The notes under the pieces: generated by a model
Databases searched by the model: none
Seen by the model: only the letters and a program-made list of their open reading frames with translations
What the model was told of the DNA's origin: nothing
Translations under genes and position numbers: made by a program
In this document: in pieces, positions 7,836 to 17,759 of the stretch
Numbering within the stretch: position 1 is the first letter of the stretch
Layout of the letters: the number at the start of each line of letters is the position of its first letter
Assembly (NCBI GenBank): GCA_051861205.1
Contig: JBHYDC010000014.1
Location: forward strand, 1 to 64,000
Direction: 5' to 3'
Length of the DNA: 64,000 nt
DNA from: JBHYDC01 sp051861205
Lineage (GTDB): Bacteria; Pseudomonadota; Alphaproteobacteria; Rhizobiales; Pleomorphomonadaceae

Positions 7836-9797
7836 TCAACGCCAGATCGCGGGCGCGGCGGAATTGGCGCCCGTGGTCGCCGATCTTATGGCTTTGGCTT
7901 CCTCGGCGAGTTGCTGTTCCTGCCGGACCAGCTCTTCCCGGCGGCGGCTGAGTTCGCGCGAAAGCTCGAAAATGCGCGCCATGGCCTCCTCGTCGGTATC
8001 GGCGCCCACCGTCGTCATGTCGTGTTCGATGTCGGACGCAAGACCGCGCAACGACAGCCGTTCAAGCATGACCTGGAAGCATATGATGACGAAGGCTTCG
8101 GGCGGATGGAACTTGAGGATCGGCAGGCGTTCGCGCAGCTTGTGGCCACGCGGCAGAACGGCGCCGCGCTCCATGCGGCTTTCGTCCCCGTGCACCTCGT
8201 TGAGGACGAAATAGAAGCGGCTTTCCAGCCCATCGTAAAAGCTTGAAACCGACGCGTGATCAAGATCGACGGCGATGCGGTAAAGCGCCCGCTTGAAGTC
8301 CTCCAGCGCCGCGACCCTGAACTCCATGGTAGCAAGCCGCTCGATGTTGGCCTCGTAGAGATCGGGATACTCGACGCAAAGGCCGAGCAGGATGCGTTCG
8401 ATATTGGCAAGCTCCGGATCGTTGCCGGGCTTCAAGTCGACGCCGGGAAAGCCGGACGATGCACCACGCTCGCCATATCCCTGCCCTTGGCCCGGACGCC
8501 CCTTGCGGTCATGCGCCCAGAAGAGCTCGGATAGCTTCACGCGAAGCGCCAGACGGTAGCGCCGCGCCACACGCTCGTCGCGGATCAAACGGATCAGTTC
8601 GTCGATGCGCGATTCCAGAGCGGCTTTTCGCTCCGGTGTATCGATCCGCGCGCCGGCGACTTCGCGCTCCCACAGAATTTCGGACAGCGGCCGCGCCCGG
8701 CCAACTTCGGCAAGGAAGGCGTCCCCGCCGCCAGCCCGCACGAGATCGTCGGGATCCTGGCCGTCCGGCAGGAAGCAGAAGTTGAAGGAGAAGCCGGATT
8801 TGATCAGCGGCAAGATCCGGTCGATCGCCCGGTGCGCGGCCGTGACGCCCGCCTTGTCGCCGTCGAAGCAGATCACCGGTTCGGGCGCGAACCGCCAGAG
8901 CTTGGCGATATGATCCTCGGTGAAGGCCGTGCCAAGCGCCGCCACCACGTTGCGGATGCCGGCCTGATGCACGGCGATGGCGTCGAGATAGCCTTCCGTG
9001 ACGATGATCGTGCCGGATTTATGCGCCGCCTCACGCGCCCGGTGCACGTTGAACAGCATCGTGCCTTTGTGAAACAGTGGCGTTTCCGGCGAATTGAGAT
9101 ATTTCGGTTGGCCGTCCGGATCCAGCGTACGCCCGCCGAACGCGATGACGCGCCCGCGCTCGTCATGGATCGGGATCATGACCCGCCCGCGAAACCGGTC
9201 GTAGCTGCCGCGCCCGTCGTCCGGCTTGATCAAAAGGCCGGCCGTGACCGCAAGCTCCTCCGGAACGCCGTTCTGGACGAGGTGGCGCTTCAGCGCATCG
9301 CGCTCGTTCGGCGCAAAGCCCATCCGGAATTCCGCGACGGTCTTCTCCGTCAGCGATCGCCGCACAAGATAGTCCCGCGCCGGCTTGCCCTCAGGCGCGC
9401 GCAGCCGCGCCTCATAGAATTTCGCGGCGATTTCCATGGCGCCGGTCAGATCGACCCGGATCGCCTCGCGTTCCCGGTCGCGCGGATCGGCCTTCGGGAG
9501 CACGACGCCCGCCTCCTCGGCCAGCCGCTCCACCGCTTCCATGAACCCAAGCCCTTCGGTCTCGGTCACGAACTTAAAATGATCCCCCGACGCCCCGCAG
9601 CCGAAGCAGTGATAGATCGCCCGGCGATCATCACAATGAAAGGACGGGCTTTTTTCCTTATGGAACGGGCAGCAAGCCCAAAAATCCCCCCGCGCCGGCT
9701 GCGACTTCCGCCGATCCCACGTCACCCGCTTACCGACCACCGCCGAGATCGGAAGCCGGTTGCGAATATCGTCGAGGACTTGGGGCGGGTAGCGCAT
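7836..9797 (-). CDS. dnaG: DNA primase DnaG
   Basis: The 653-residue enzyme makes RNA primers for replication. The N-terminal CHC2 zinc-binding domain has CPFHKEKSPSF and YHCFGCGASGD (residues about 43-70). The Toprim catalytic core contains VTEGYLDAIAVHQAG and ICFDGDKAGVTAA, whose Glu and Asp residues bind the metals. The C-terminal third is the helicase-interacting region. The start at 9797 (MRYPPQVLDDIRNRLPIS) is the conserved primase N-terminus; the ATG at 9845 adds 16 residues without similarity. yqeY lies 76 bases upstream on the same strand. Confidence 0.97.
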   Translation of the reverse strand: MRYPPQVLDDIRNRLPISAVVGKRVTWDRRKSQPARGDFWACCPFHKEKSPSFHCDDRRAIYHCFGCGASGDHFKFVTETEGLGFMEAVERLAEEAGVVLPKADPRDREREAIRVDLTGAMEIAAKFYEARLRAPEGKPARDYLVRRSLTEKTVAEFRMGFAPNERDALKRHLVQNGVPEELAVTAGLLIKPDDGRGSYDRFRGRVMIPIHDERGRVIAFGGRTLDPDGQPKYLNSPETPLFHKGTMLFNVHRAREAAHKSGTIIVTEGYLDAIAVHQAGIRNVVAALGTAFTEDHIAKLWRFAPEPVICFDGDKAGVTAAHRAIDRILPLIKSGFSFNFCFLPDGQDPDDLVRAGGGDAFLAEVGRARPLSEILWEREVAGARIDTPERKAALESRIDELIRLIRDERVARRYRLALRVKLSELFWAHDRKGRPGQGQGYGERGASSGFPGVDLKPGNDPELANIERILLGLCVEYPDLYEANIERLATMEFRVAALEDFKRALYRIAVDLDHASVSSFYDGLESRFYFVLNEVHGDESRMERGAVLPRGHKLRERLPILKFHPPEAFVIICFQVMLERLSLRGLASDIEHDMTTVGADTDEEAMARIFELSRELSRRREELVRQEQQLAEEAKAIRSATTGANSAAPAIWR

Positions 9798-9873
9798 GAA
9801 GGGAAACCTATCCCATTTGGCGCGGGATAGCCTTATCGAAAACAACTAGGCCGCAAGGCTGGAGAGTGAAGCG

Positions 9874-10323
9874 TCAGCCAAGCAGCCCTTTGGCGATTTG
9901 GCTCGCCTTGCTGAAATCCATCTGTCCGGCGTAGCGCTCCTTTAGAGCTGCCATGACCTTGCCGAGGTCTTTGACGCTGGTGGCGCCGAGTTCGGCAACG
10001 ATAGCGGCGGCGGTTGCGCGGATGTCGTCGTCTGCGAGCTGCCTCGGCATATAGGCGCGGATGATCTCGATTTCCTCGCGCTCCTGGGCGGCGAGTTCGG
10101 CGCGGCCGGCGTCGTCGTAGAGCTTGGCGCTTTCCTCGCGCTGCTTGATCATCTTGGCAAAAAGGGTGAGGAGTTCGTCGTCCGAGGTGAGGCTCGCGCC
10201 GCTCGTGCGGCCCGCGATGTCGCGATCCTTGATGGCGGCGTTCATCATGCGCAGCGTGCCCACGCGGCGTTTGTCGCCCGCCTTCATCGCGGTCTTGAGG
10301 GCGGCGTCGATCTCGGCGCGCAT
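9874..10323 (-). CDS. yqeY: GatB/YqeY domain protein
   Basis: The 149-residue protein is the stand-alone YqeY domain, related to the tail domain of the GatB amidotransferase subunit. It begins MRAEIDAALKTAMKAGDK, then KRRVGTLRMMNAAIKD, YMPRQLADDDIRA and ends with GQMDFSKASQIAKGLLG, all typical of the family. It is thought to bind tRNA but its function has not been settled. The ATG at 10323 has AAGGAG seven bases upstream, so I reject the longer reading. It is commonly adjacent to dnaG and rpoD in alphaproteobacteria and is divergent from carA here. Confidence 0.93.
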   Translation of the reverse strand: MRAEIDAALKTAMKAGDKRRVGTLRMMNAAIKDRDIAGRTSGASLTSDDELLTLFAKMIKQREESAKLYDDAGRAELAAQEREEIEIIRAYMPRQLADDDIRATAAAIVAELGATSVKDLGKVMAALKERYAGQMDFSKASQIAKGLLG

Positions 10324-10608
10324 GGGCGTCTCCTTGGAAGCGGATCTGAGAGAGAAGAAGATACGCCTGCAACACGCCGGGGGCAACTCTCCTGATTGTT
10401 CGCAAGTGCTTGGATTTGCTAACCTATTTAGATCAATGTTACGATTGACGACAAGCTGGCTATCCCCTATGGTCCGGCTCCGCGACGTAGACTTTCGCTG
10501 CGCCGTGTGCTTTTCCGCATCCAGATCGCTTGGCGCCAGACGTCCGCACGCCCGTTCGGATCGCCCACGCTCGGAGACACGGCTGCGGGGCTAGACGAGG
10601 AACCGCCG

Positions 10609-11808
10609 ATGACCTCCGCCGCTTGGGACGAACCCATTCCGACCGCCGTTCTCGTCCTTGCCGACGGCACCGTGATTGAGGGCTTTGGCATCGGCGCACG
10701 CGGAAACGCGGTTGGCGAGGTGTGCTTCAACACGGCGATGACGGGTTATGAGGAGATCCTCACGGACCCCTCCTATGCCGGCCAAATCGTCACCTTCACC
10801 TTCCCCCATATCGGCAATGTCGGCGTCAACGACGAGGACATCGAAACGGTCAACATGGCCGCGGCGTCCGGCGTGCGCGGCGTGGTGCTGAAGCACGACA
10901 TCACGGATCCCTCGAACTACCGGGCCGTGCGCGGCTTTGACGCTTGGCTTGGCGCGCGCGGTATCGTCGGCATCGCCGGCATCGACACGCGCGCACTGAC
11001 GGCGCTGATCCGCGACAAGGGCATGCCGAATGCCGTGATCGCCCATGCGCCGGACGGCGTGTTCGACCTTCCCGCCTTGAAGCGCGAGGCGGCCGCTTGG
11101 GGCGGGCTTGAGGGGCTGGACCTCGCCAAGGAAGTGACCAACACCCAAGGCTTCAACTGGAACGAGACCACCTGGGCCTGGAACAAGGGTTTCGGCCACC
11201 AGAATGCGCCGCGCTTCAAGGTGGTTGCCATCGATTTCGGCATCAAGCGCAACATCCTGCGCCTGCTGGCCGGTCACGGCTGCGAAGTCGTTGTGCTGCC
11301 GGCGACCGCGACGGCCGACGATGTGCTCGCCCACCGCCCCGACGGCGTTTTTCTCTCAAACGGCCCCGGCGACCCCGCCGCGACCGGCGAATACGCCGTG
11401 CCGACGATCCGCGCGGTGATCGAGCGCGGCATTCCGACCTTCGGCATTTGCCTTGGCCACCAGATGATGGGCCTCGCCGTCGGCGCGAAGACCGTGAAGA
11501 TGCACCAGGGCCACCACGGCGCGAACCACCCGGTGAAGGATCACACCACGGGCAAGGTGGAAATCACCTCCATGAACCATGGCTTCGCCGTCGACGCCGC
11601 CACCTTGCCCGATACGGTGGAGGAAACGCACGTTTCTCTCTTCGACGGCTCGAACTGCGGGCTGCGCGTGAAGGGCAAGCCGGCGTTCTCCGTGCAGTAT
11701 CACCCGGAAGCCAGCCCCGGCCCGCAGGATAGCCACTATCTCTTCACCCGCTTCGTGAACCTCATTCGCGAACGCAAGGGCGAGGCGGCGCTACCCGAGC
11801 GCGCCTAA
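10609..11808 (+). CDS. carA: Carbamoyl-phosphate synthase small subunit CarA
   Basis: The 399-residue glutaminase subunit releases ammonia from glutamine for carbamoyl phosphate synthesis by CarB, feeding arginine and pyrimidine pathways. The N-terminal CPSase domain has FNTAMTGYEEILTDPSY, and the class I glutamine amidotransferase domain has the nucleophile in FGICLGHQMMGLA and the His/Glu pair in VQYHPEASPGP. The ATG at 10609 has GAGGA nine bases upstream; the longer reading from 10507 is unlikely. carB lies 2.4 kb downstream with three unrelated genes between, so the two subunits are not a simple operon here. Confidence 0.97.
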   Translation: MTSAAWDEPIPTAVLVLADGTVIEGFGIGARGNAVGEVCFNTAMTGYEEILTDPSYAGQIVTFTFPHIGNVGVNDEDIETVNMAAASGVRGVVLKHDITDPSNYRAVRGFDAWLGARGIVGIAGIDTRALTALIRDKGMPNAVIAHAPDGVFDLPALKREAAAWGGLEGLDLAKEVTNTQGFNWNETTWAWNKGFGHQNAPRFKVVAIDFGIKRNILRLLAGHGCEVVVLPATATADDVLAHRPDGVFLSNGPGDPAATGEYAVPTIRAVIERGIPTFGICLGHQMMGLAVGAKTVKMHQGHHGANHPVKDHTTGKVEITSMNHGFAVDAATLPDTVEETHVSLFDGSNCGLRVKGKPAFSVQYHPEASPGPQDSHYLFTRFVNLIRERKGEAALPERA

Positions 11809-11841
11809 GCGCCTCTTCGCGCACCAAACGCCGTCCCGGCG

Positions 11842-12612
11842 TCAATCGCCTTCGTCGGGAATGTTGAGAAGGGTTCCACACGCCTTGCAATGCACGGCGT
11901 CGGGATCGTGCCGTTGCAGCCCACAGGTCGGGCAGGGAAAGCGCACCTTGTGCGGCCGCACGATCACCTGCGCCAGCCGCAAGAATAGCGTGACGCCCGC
12001 TATCATGATCACCACGGATATCAAGCGCCCGGTCGTGCCCGGCAGCGTTATGTCGCCGAAGCCCGTCGTCGTCAGCGATGTCACGGTGAAGTAAAGCGCA
12101 TCTACATAGTTGCCGATCTGCGGGTTCGTCCAGTGCTGCGTCTCGTAAACGATCGCCGTCATCACAAAGAGGAACACGACAAGGTTCACCGAGGCGAGAA
12201 TTACGTCCTCGTTGGTGCGGAAAAAACGGCTGTCCTGGCGAAGGCGCGACAGAATCTCGTAGGTCCGGAGCAGCCGAACCGTCCGCAGCACGCGCAAAAA
12301 GGCGGCGCCCTCCCCCACCACGGGCGCAAGGAACGACAACACCGCGATCAGATCGGCCCAAGTGGATACGCGCAGAAATCCGCGCAGCGGTTCCCGGTTG
12401 ATGGCGAGCCGCGCCATGAAGTCCGCCGCGACGAAAAGGCCGATAACGACATCGGCGACTTCAAGGGCGCGGCTGCGCGGCAGAAACGACGAGACGATGA
12501 TGAACAAAACGGTCGCAAGGTCGAAGGCGAGCAGGCCATAGCGAAAGCGCACGCCCCGGGGCGTATCCGCCTCATAGAGCGCTCGTATCCGGTCCGTCAC
12601 GGTCGCAGTCAC
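11842..12612 (-). CDS. Voltage-gated-like potassium ion channel with C-terminal zinc ribbon
   Basis: The 257-residue membrane protein has the six-helix channel layout. The S4 segment carries spaced arginines (FLRVLRTVRLLRTYEILSR), and the pore loop contains TSLTTTGFGDITLPG, whose TTGFGD is the selectivity filter of potassium-type channels. After S6 the C-terminus is a four-Cys zinc ribbon, CPTCG then CKACG. The proposed GTG at 12612 has GAGAGGA upstream and gives the N-terminus TATVTDRIRALYEADTPRG; an ATG at 12663 would add 17 residues. It is convergent with carA and lies 72 bases downstream of the metallopeptidase gene on the same strand. Confidence 0.85.
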   Translation of the reverse strand: MTATVTDRIRALYEADTPRGVRFRYGLLAFDLATVLFIIVSSFLPRSRALEVADVVIGLFVAADFMARLAINREPLRGFLRVSTWADLIAVLSFLAPVVGEGAAFLRVLRTVRLLRTYEILSRLRQDSRFFRTNEDVILASVNLVVFLFVMTAIVYETQHWTNPQIGNYVDALYFTVTSLTTTGFGDITLPGTTGRLISVVIMIAGVTLFLRLAQVIVRPHKVRFPCPTCGLQRHDPDAVHCKACGTLLNIPDEGD

Positions 12613-12684
12613 GCGGTTTCGTCCTCTCTGCTCCGCAATACAGGGATTTGACCGGCGGCACAAAGCTCTATGGGGCTAGGATCG

Positions 12685-13590
12685 TCAGAGATTGCGTACG
12701 CTGAACGTATCACAGCTTTCGATCGTACCGCTCTGATAGCCCGTATGAAACCAGCGTTGCCGCTGTTCCGACGTTCCGTGATTGAAGGATTCGGGCACCA
12801 CATAGCCCTGCGTCCGCTTCTGGATGGCGTCGTCTCCGATCTGGGCAGCGGCATTCATCGCCTCATCAAGGTCGCCGGCCTCCAATATCCCCTCGCGGTC
12901 CGCATGGGCAGCCCAGATCCCGGCGAAGCAATCGGCTTGAAGTTCCACGCGCACCGAAAGCGCATTCGCCTCACGCTCGGATATCTCTCGGCGCTTGGCG
13001 TTGAACGCCGGCAACACACCGATGAGGTTCTGGACGTGGTGGCCCACCTCGTGCGCGATCACATAGGCCTGCGCGAAGTCTCCCGGCGCTTTAAAGCGCT
13101 GCCGCAGCTCTTCATAGAAGGCCAGATCGATGTAAACCTTGCGATCACCGGGGCAGTAGAACGGCCCGCTGGCGGCGCTGGCAAAGCCGCAGGCGGATTG
13201 ATCGGCACCGGAGAAAAGCCGCAGCGTCGGCGGCTCATAGCGCTCGCCTGAGGCGGCGAACACATCGGTCCAGGTGGTCTCGGTTTCTTTCAGAACCACG
13301 GATACGAAGTCGACCAACTCGTCACGGGCGCCCGACTGGGGCCGCTCCTCCTGGAAACTTTGGTTGGTGAGCCCGCCGCCGGCCCCGCCGTTCAAAAGCA
13401 CCATCGGATTGATGCCGAGCAACCAGAGCACGATGCCGACGACGATGAGCATTCCAATGCCCGGCCCGCCGGCGCGCCGCACGCCCCCGCCGCTGGGGAA
13501 CCGCAAACCTCCACCAAGGCCGCCGCCGAGCCCGCCCCCGCCGCGCGCATCTTCCACATTCGAGCTTCGCTCCCTGCCCTTCCAGCGCAT
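12685..13590 (-). CDS. ypfJ: Neutral zinc metallopeptidase (YpfJ family)
   Basis: The 301-residue protein begins MRWKGRERSSNVEDARG, has a Gly-rich stretch, then one membrane anchor (GIGMLIVVGIVLWLLGI, residues about 45-62), and a large extracytoplasmic domain. The zinc motif AHEVGHHVQNLIG gives two His ligands and the catalytic Glu, and the downstream VELQADCFAGIWA is the conserved third-ligand region. Substrates are unknown. The start at 13590 follows AGGAG and matches the family N-terminus. It is divergent from the HTH gene 123 bases away. Confidence 0.92.
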   Translation of the reverse strand: MRWKGRERSSNVEDARGGGGLGGGLGGGLRFPSGGGVRRAGGPGIGMLIVVGIVLWLLGINPMVLLNGGAGGGLTNQSFQEERPQSGARDELVDFVSVVLKETETTWTDVFAASGERYEPPTLRLFSGADQSACGFASAASGPFYCPGDRKVYIDLAFYEELRQRFKAPGDFAQAYVIAHEVGHHVQNLIGVLPAFNAKRREISEREANALSVRVELQADCFAGIWAAHADREGILEAGDLDEAMNAAAQIGDDAIQKRTQGYVVPESFNHGTSEQRQRWFHTGYQSGTIESCDTFSVRNL

Positions 13591-13713
13591 CGCAAATCTC
13601 CTGATGGAACGCCACCAGCCTACAACCGACAAACGGATCGGACGATCCCGGTGCATGGCATCGGCGAGCAGTCTAACTTATCTCAACGCGGGACATTGAG
13701 AATCGGACGGCTG

Positions 13714-14034
13714 ATGGCAAACAGCGACGCAGAGGGCGAGCACCCCGAACATGTAATCCCCGAGCCCGTAATGACCGGCGCCGCGTTCAGAGCGTGGCGC
13801 AAAGCGCTCGGTCTTCGCCAAAGCGAAGCAGCGGAGCGGCTAGGGCTCAAACTGCGGATGATCCAGTATTACGAAAGCGGCGACCGCGCGGGAAACCCTG
13901 TTGAGATCCCTCGCGCCGTCCGCCTCGCCTGCTGGGCGCTTCAGCACGGGATAGGCGATTTCGATGGATCGAGCAGCATCCCCGTCGCGCTGCTGAAACA
14001 AAACCCGGCAACAGACGTCCTTGGCGAACGGTAA
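13714..14034 (+). CDS. HTH domain (XRE-like) small regulator
   Basis: The 106-residue protein has one helix-turn-helix near residues 20-60: GAAFRAWRKALGLRQSEAAE followed by RLGLKLRMIQYYESG. The tail, HGIGDFDGSSSIPV, has no recognisable domain. Proteins of this form in alphaproteobacteria bind DNA without a known signal. I start at the ATG at 13714, which gives the shortest conserved product; the ribosome site (GGACGG) is weak. It lies between the metallopeptidase and carB, on the carB strand, 160 bases upstream of carB. A role in controlling either neighbour is not shown by the sequence. Confidence 0.75.
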   Translation: MANSDAEGEHPEHVIPEPVMTGAAFRAWRKALGLRQSEAAERLGLKLRMIQYYESGDRAGNPVEIPRAVRLACWALQHGIGDFDGSSSIPVALLKQNPATDVLGER

Positions 14035-14194
14035 CGGCCGACACTTGGCATTCAGGCTCTTCGATCCGAAGAATTGCGGTCAGGAGCGTTGTCCTCTATA
14101 AGCCGCGCCGACCGAAGAATTCAGACGAATTCCCACCCGACCGTCCGGAGCGAAGGCAAAGCCGCCTTCGGCCGCGGTGGAACGCGAGCGAGCG

Positions 14195-17100
14195 ATGCCC
14201 AGACGCACCGACATCAACTCCATCCTGATCATCGGCGCCGGCCCCATCGTGATCGGTCAGGCCTGCGAGTTCGACTATTCCGGCACCCAGGCCTGCAAAG
14301 CGCTGAAGGCCGAGGGCTACCGCATCGTCCTCGTCAACTCCAACCCCGCCACCATCATGACGGACCCGGAGCTGGCCGACGCCACCTATATCGAGCCGAT
14401 CACGCCGGAAATCGTGGCGAAGATCATCGAGAAGGAACGCACCGACCGCCCGAACGACAAGCTGGTGCTGCTGCCGACCATGGGCGGACAGACCGCGCTG
14501 AACTGCGCGCTCAGCCTGAAGCGGATCGGCGTGCTTGAGCAGTGGGATGTCGAGATGATCGGCGCCACCGCCGAAGCCATCGACAAGGCGGAAGATCGCC
14601 AATTGTTCCGCGAGGCGATGACCAAGATCGGGCTTGAGACGCCGCGCGCCGCCTTCGTCAACACCTCCGAATTGAAGCAGAAGTTCCGCGCGGAATACGA
14701 GGCCCGCAAGGCGGCGATCACCGGCCTAGGCCTGGAGGGCGAGGCGCTGGCCAAGGCGCTCGTGGCCTTCGAAGGGGAGTGGGAAGCCGGCGAGCGGCAG
14801 CGGCGCCAGGAATACGACCTTTCCGCCCGCATGCAGGCGCTGGAAGCGGTGAAGGTGACGAACCTGCCCGCCATCGTGCGGCCCTCCTTCACCATGGGCG
14901 GCACGGGCGGCGGCATCGCCTACACCATGGATGAGCTGTTCGAGATCGTACATTCCGGCGTGGAAGCCTCCCCCACCAACGAAGTGCTGGTGGAAGAAAG
15001 CGTTCTCGGCTGGAAGGAATATGAGATGGAAGTCGTCCGTGACCGGGACGACAACTGCATCATCGTGTGCTCGATCGAGAACTTCGATCCGATGGGCGTG
15101 CACACCGGCGATTCGATCACCGTCGCCCCGGCTTTGACGCTGACGGACAAGGAATACCAGATCATGCGCGACGCCTCGCTGGCGGTGCTGCGCGAGATCG
15201 GTGTGGAAACCGGCGGCTCCAACGTGCAGTTCGCGGTGAACCCGGCCGACGGGCGCATGATCGTGATCGAGATGAACCCGCGCGTGTCGCGGTCGTCGGC
15301 GCTCGCCTCCAAAGCCACGGGCTTCCCGATCGCCAAGGTCGCGGCGCGGCTGGCCGTCGGCTACACCATGGACGAGTTGGCCAACGACATCACCGGCGGC
15401 GCGACGCCGGCTTCATTCGAGCCGACGATCGACTATGTCGTCACCAAGATCCCCCGCTTTGCGTTCGAGAAATTTCCCGGCGCCGAACCGACGCTGACGA
15501 CGGCAATGAAGTCGGTTGGCGAGGTCATGGCAATCGGCCGCACCTTCCAGGAATCGCTGCAAAAGGCGCTGCGAGGGCTGGAAACAGGCCTCACCGGTCT
15601 CAACGAAATCGAAGTCGGCGTTCGCGGCCAGGGCGACGAGAAAAATGCCATGCGCGCCGCGCTCGGCACCCCGACCCCCGACCGGATCCGCTATGTGGCC
15701 CAGGCGATGCGGCTTGGTTTCACGGTCGAGGAGGTGCACGCCATCTCCAAGATCGATCCCTGGTTCCTGAAGGAAATTCGCGGCATCGTCGAAGCCGAAG
15801 CCCGCATCCGCGAACACGGCCTGCCGCAAACCGCCGGCTGGCTGCGGCGGCTGAAAGCCATGGGCTTTTCCGACGCGCGGCTTGCCGAGTTGACGGGTAG
15901 GGCCGAAGCCGATGTCGGTGCGCTCCGTTTAAAGCTGGGCGTCCACCCCGCCTATAAGCGGATCGACACCTGCGCGGCGGAATTTGCGTCCCCGACCGCC
16001 TATATGTACTCGACCTATGAGACGCCCTTCGCCGGCAGCCTCGCCGACGAATCGCGCCCCTCGGATGCGAAAAAGATCGTCATCCTCGGCGGTGGCCCGA
16101 ACCGGATCGGCCAAGGCATCGAATTCGACTATTGCTGCTGCCATGCCTGTTTCGCGCTCTCGGACGCGGGCTATGAGACCATCATGGTCAACTGCAACCC
16201 GGAAACCGTCTCGACCGACTACGACACCTCCGACCGCCTCTATTTCGAGCCGCTGACGGCCGAGGATGTGCTCGAAATTCTCCGCGTCGAGCAGCAAAAC
16301 GGCACCCTTCACGGCGTCATCGTGCAGTTCGGCGGGCAGACCCCGCTGAAGCTGGCGGACGCCTTGGAGAAGGCTGGAATCCCGATCCTCGGTACCTCGG
16401 TCGATGCCATCGATCTGGCCGAAGACCGCGACCGGTTCAAGCGCCTCCTCGACAAGCTCGGCCTGAAGCAGCCCAAGAACGGCATCGCCTATTCGATCGA
16501 GCAGAGCCGCATCATCGCCGGCGAACTCGGCTTCCCGCTGGTCGTGCGCCCGTCCTATGTGCTGGGCGGCCGGGCGATGGAGATCATCCGCGACGAAGCG
16601 GGGTTCGACGCCTACCTCCTCGGCACCCTGCCGGCTCTCGTTCCGGCGGACGTGAAGGCGAAGTATCCCAACGACAAGACCGGCCAGATCAACATGGTGC
16701 TCGGCAAGAGCCCGCTGCTGTTCGACCGCTATCTCACCGATGCCATCGAGGTCGACGTCGACGCCCTTTCAGACGGCAAGGACGTGTTCGTCGCCGGCGT
16801 GATGGAGCACATCGAGGAAGCCGGCATCCATTCGGGCGACAGCGCCTGTTCGCTGCCGAGCCACTCGCTCGGCCCCGAGATGATCGAGGCGCTGAAGGTC
16901 AAGACCGGCGCGCTCGCCCGCGCGCTCCAGGTCGTCGGCTTGATGAACGTGCAATACGCCATCAAGGATGGCGAGATTTTCATCCTCGAAGTGAACCCCC
17001 GCGCCTCGCGCACGGTGCCCTTCGTGGCCAAGACCATCGGCCTGCCCGTGGCCAAGATCGCGGCGCGCATCATGGCCGGCGAGAGCCTGGCAAGCTTCGC

Positions 17101-17692
17101 GCTGAAAGAGCCGAAGCTCGATCACGTCGCGGTCAAGGAAGCGGTGTTCCCCTTCGCCCGCTTCCCCGGCGTGGACACGATTCTCGGCCCCGAAATGCGC
17201 TCGACGGGCGAGGTTATGGGCCTCGATCGGGCCTTCCCCGTTGCCTTCGCCAAGGCGCAGCTTGGAGCGGGCGCCAGAGTGCCCACGGGCGGCGCGGTGT
17301 TCGTTTCGGTGCGCGACGACGACAAGCCGCGCGTCGTGGACGCGATCCGCCGCTTGGTGGCCCTCGGTTTCAAGGTGGTTGCAACTGCCGGCACGCATGA
17401 TTACTTGGCAGCAGAAGGCATTCCCGCAACCCTGATCAATAAGGTGCTGGAAGGCCGGCCGCATTGTGTGGACGCCATCCGCAACGGGGAAATCCAACTC
17501 GTTTTCAACACCACAGACGGTGCCCAGGCGCTTTTGGATAGCCGTTCGCTACGTCGCGCGGCCCTCTTGCAGAAAGTCCCGTATTATACGACGCTCGCAG
17601 GCGCGGTGGCGGCAGCCCGCGGTATTGAGGCATGGTCCTCAGGTGTAAGAGAGGTTCGCCCTTTGCAGGCCTACTTCGCAAAGGCCGAGTGA
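14195..17692 (+). CDS. carB: Carbamoyl-phosphate synthase large subunit CarB
   Basis: The 1165-residue enzyme has the duplicated CPSase organisation: an N-terminal half starting MPRRTDINSILIIGAGPIVI with an ATP-grasp (VRPSFTMGGTGGGIAYTMDE), an oligomerisation segment, a second half beginning KKIVILGGGPNRIGQGIEFD with its own ATP-grasp (VVRPSYVLGGRAMEIIRDEA), and a C-terminal MGS-like allosteric domain. A stretch near residues 160-210 (EAEYEARKAAITGLGLEG) is an insertion usual for alphaproteobacteria. It partners CarA. The start at 14195 fits the family; no strong ribosome site precedes it. greA follows 158 bases downstream. Confidence 0.97.
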   Translation: MPRRTDINSILIIGAGPIVIGQACEFDYSGTQACKALKAEGYRIVLVNSNPATIMTDPELADATYIEPITPEIVAKIIEKERTDRPNDKLVLLPTMGGQTALNCALSLKRIGVLEQWDVEMIGATAEAIDKAEDRQLFREAMTKIGLETPRAAFVNTSELKQKFRAEYEARKAAITGLGLEGEALAKALVAFEGEWEAGERQRRQEYDLSARMQALEAVKVTNLPAIVRPSFTMGGTGGGIAYTMDELFEIVHSGVEASPTNEVLVEESVLGWKEYEMEVVRDRDDNCIIVCSIENFDPMGVHTGDSITVAPALTLTDKEYQIMRDASLAVLREIGVETGGSNVQFAVNPADGRMIVIEMNPRVSRSSALASKATGFPIAKVAARLAVGYTMDELANDITGGATPASFEPTIDYVVTKIPRFAFEKFPGAEPTLTTAMKSVGEVMAIGRTFQESLQKALRGLETGLTGLNEIEVGVRGQGDEKNAMRAALGTPTPDRIRYVAQAMRLGFTVEEVHAISKIDPWFLKEIRGIVEAEARIREHGLPQTAGWLRRLKAMGFSDARLAELTGRAEADVGALRLKLGVHPAYKRIDTCAAEFASPTAYMYSTYETPFAGSLADESRPSDAKKIVILGGGPNRIGQGIEFDYCCCHACFALSDAGYETIMVNCNPETVSTDYDTSDRLYFEPLTAEDVLEILRVEQQNGTLHGVIVQFGGQTPLKLADALEKAGIPILGTSVDAIDLAEDRDRFKRLLDKLGLKQPKNGIAYSIEQSRIIAGELGFPLVVRPSYVLGGRAMEIIRDEAGFDAYLLGTLPALVPADVKAKYPNDKTGQINMVLGKSPLLFDRYLTDAIEVDVDALSDGKDVFVAGVMEHIEEAGIHSGDSACSLPSHSLGPEMIEALKVKTGALARALQVVGLMNVQYAIKDGEIFILEVNPRASRTVPFVAKTIGLPVAKIAARIMAGESLASFALKEPKLDHVAVKEAVFPFARFPGVDTILGPEMRSTGEVMGLDRAFPVAFAKAQLGAGARVPTGGAVFVSVRDDDKPRVVDAIRRLVALGFKVVATAGTHDYLAAEGIPATLINKVLEGRPHCVDAIRNGEIQLVFNTTDGAQALLDSRSLRRAALLQKVPYYTTLAGAVAAARGIEAWSSGVREVRPLQAYFAKAE

Positions 17693-17717
17693 CCCGGACG
17701 ACGGCCGTCCGAATCTA

Positions 17718-17742
17718 GGAACCGTGACCGGCAAGGTGGGTT
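17718..17742 (+). promoter_or_regulatory. Possible EcfG-like promoter upstream of greA
   Basis: GGAAC at 17718-17722 is followed after 16 bases by GGTT (17739-17742). The consensus of the general stress sigma factor EcfG is GGAAC-N16/17-CGTT, so one of nine positions deviates. It lies 109 bases upstream of greA. Much weaker evidence than the perfect site at 39932. Confidence 0.25.
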
Positions 17743-17759
17743 TCAGAGCGGGCGGGTGC

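Noticed and set aside
8832..9830. A 332-codon plus-strand frame opposite dnaG
   Set aside because: Antisense shadow of dnaG.
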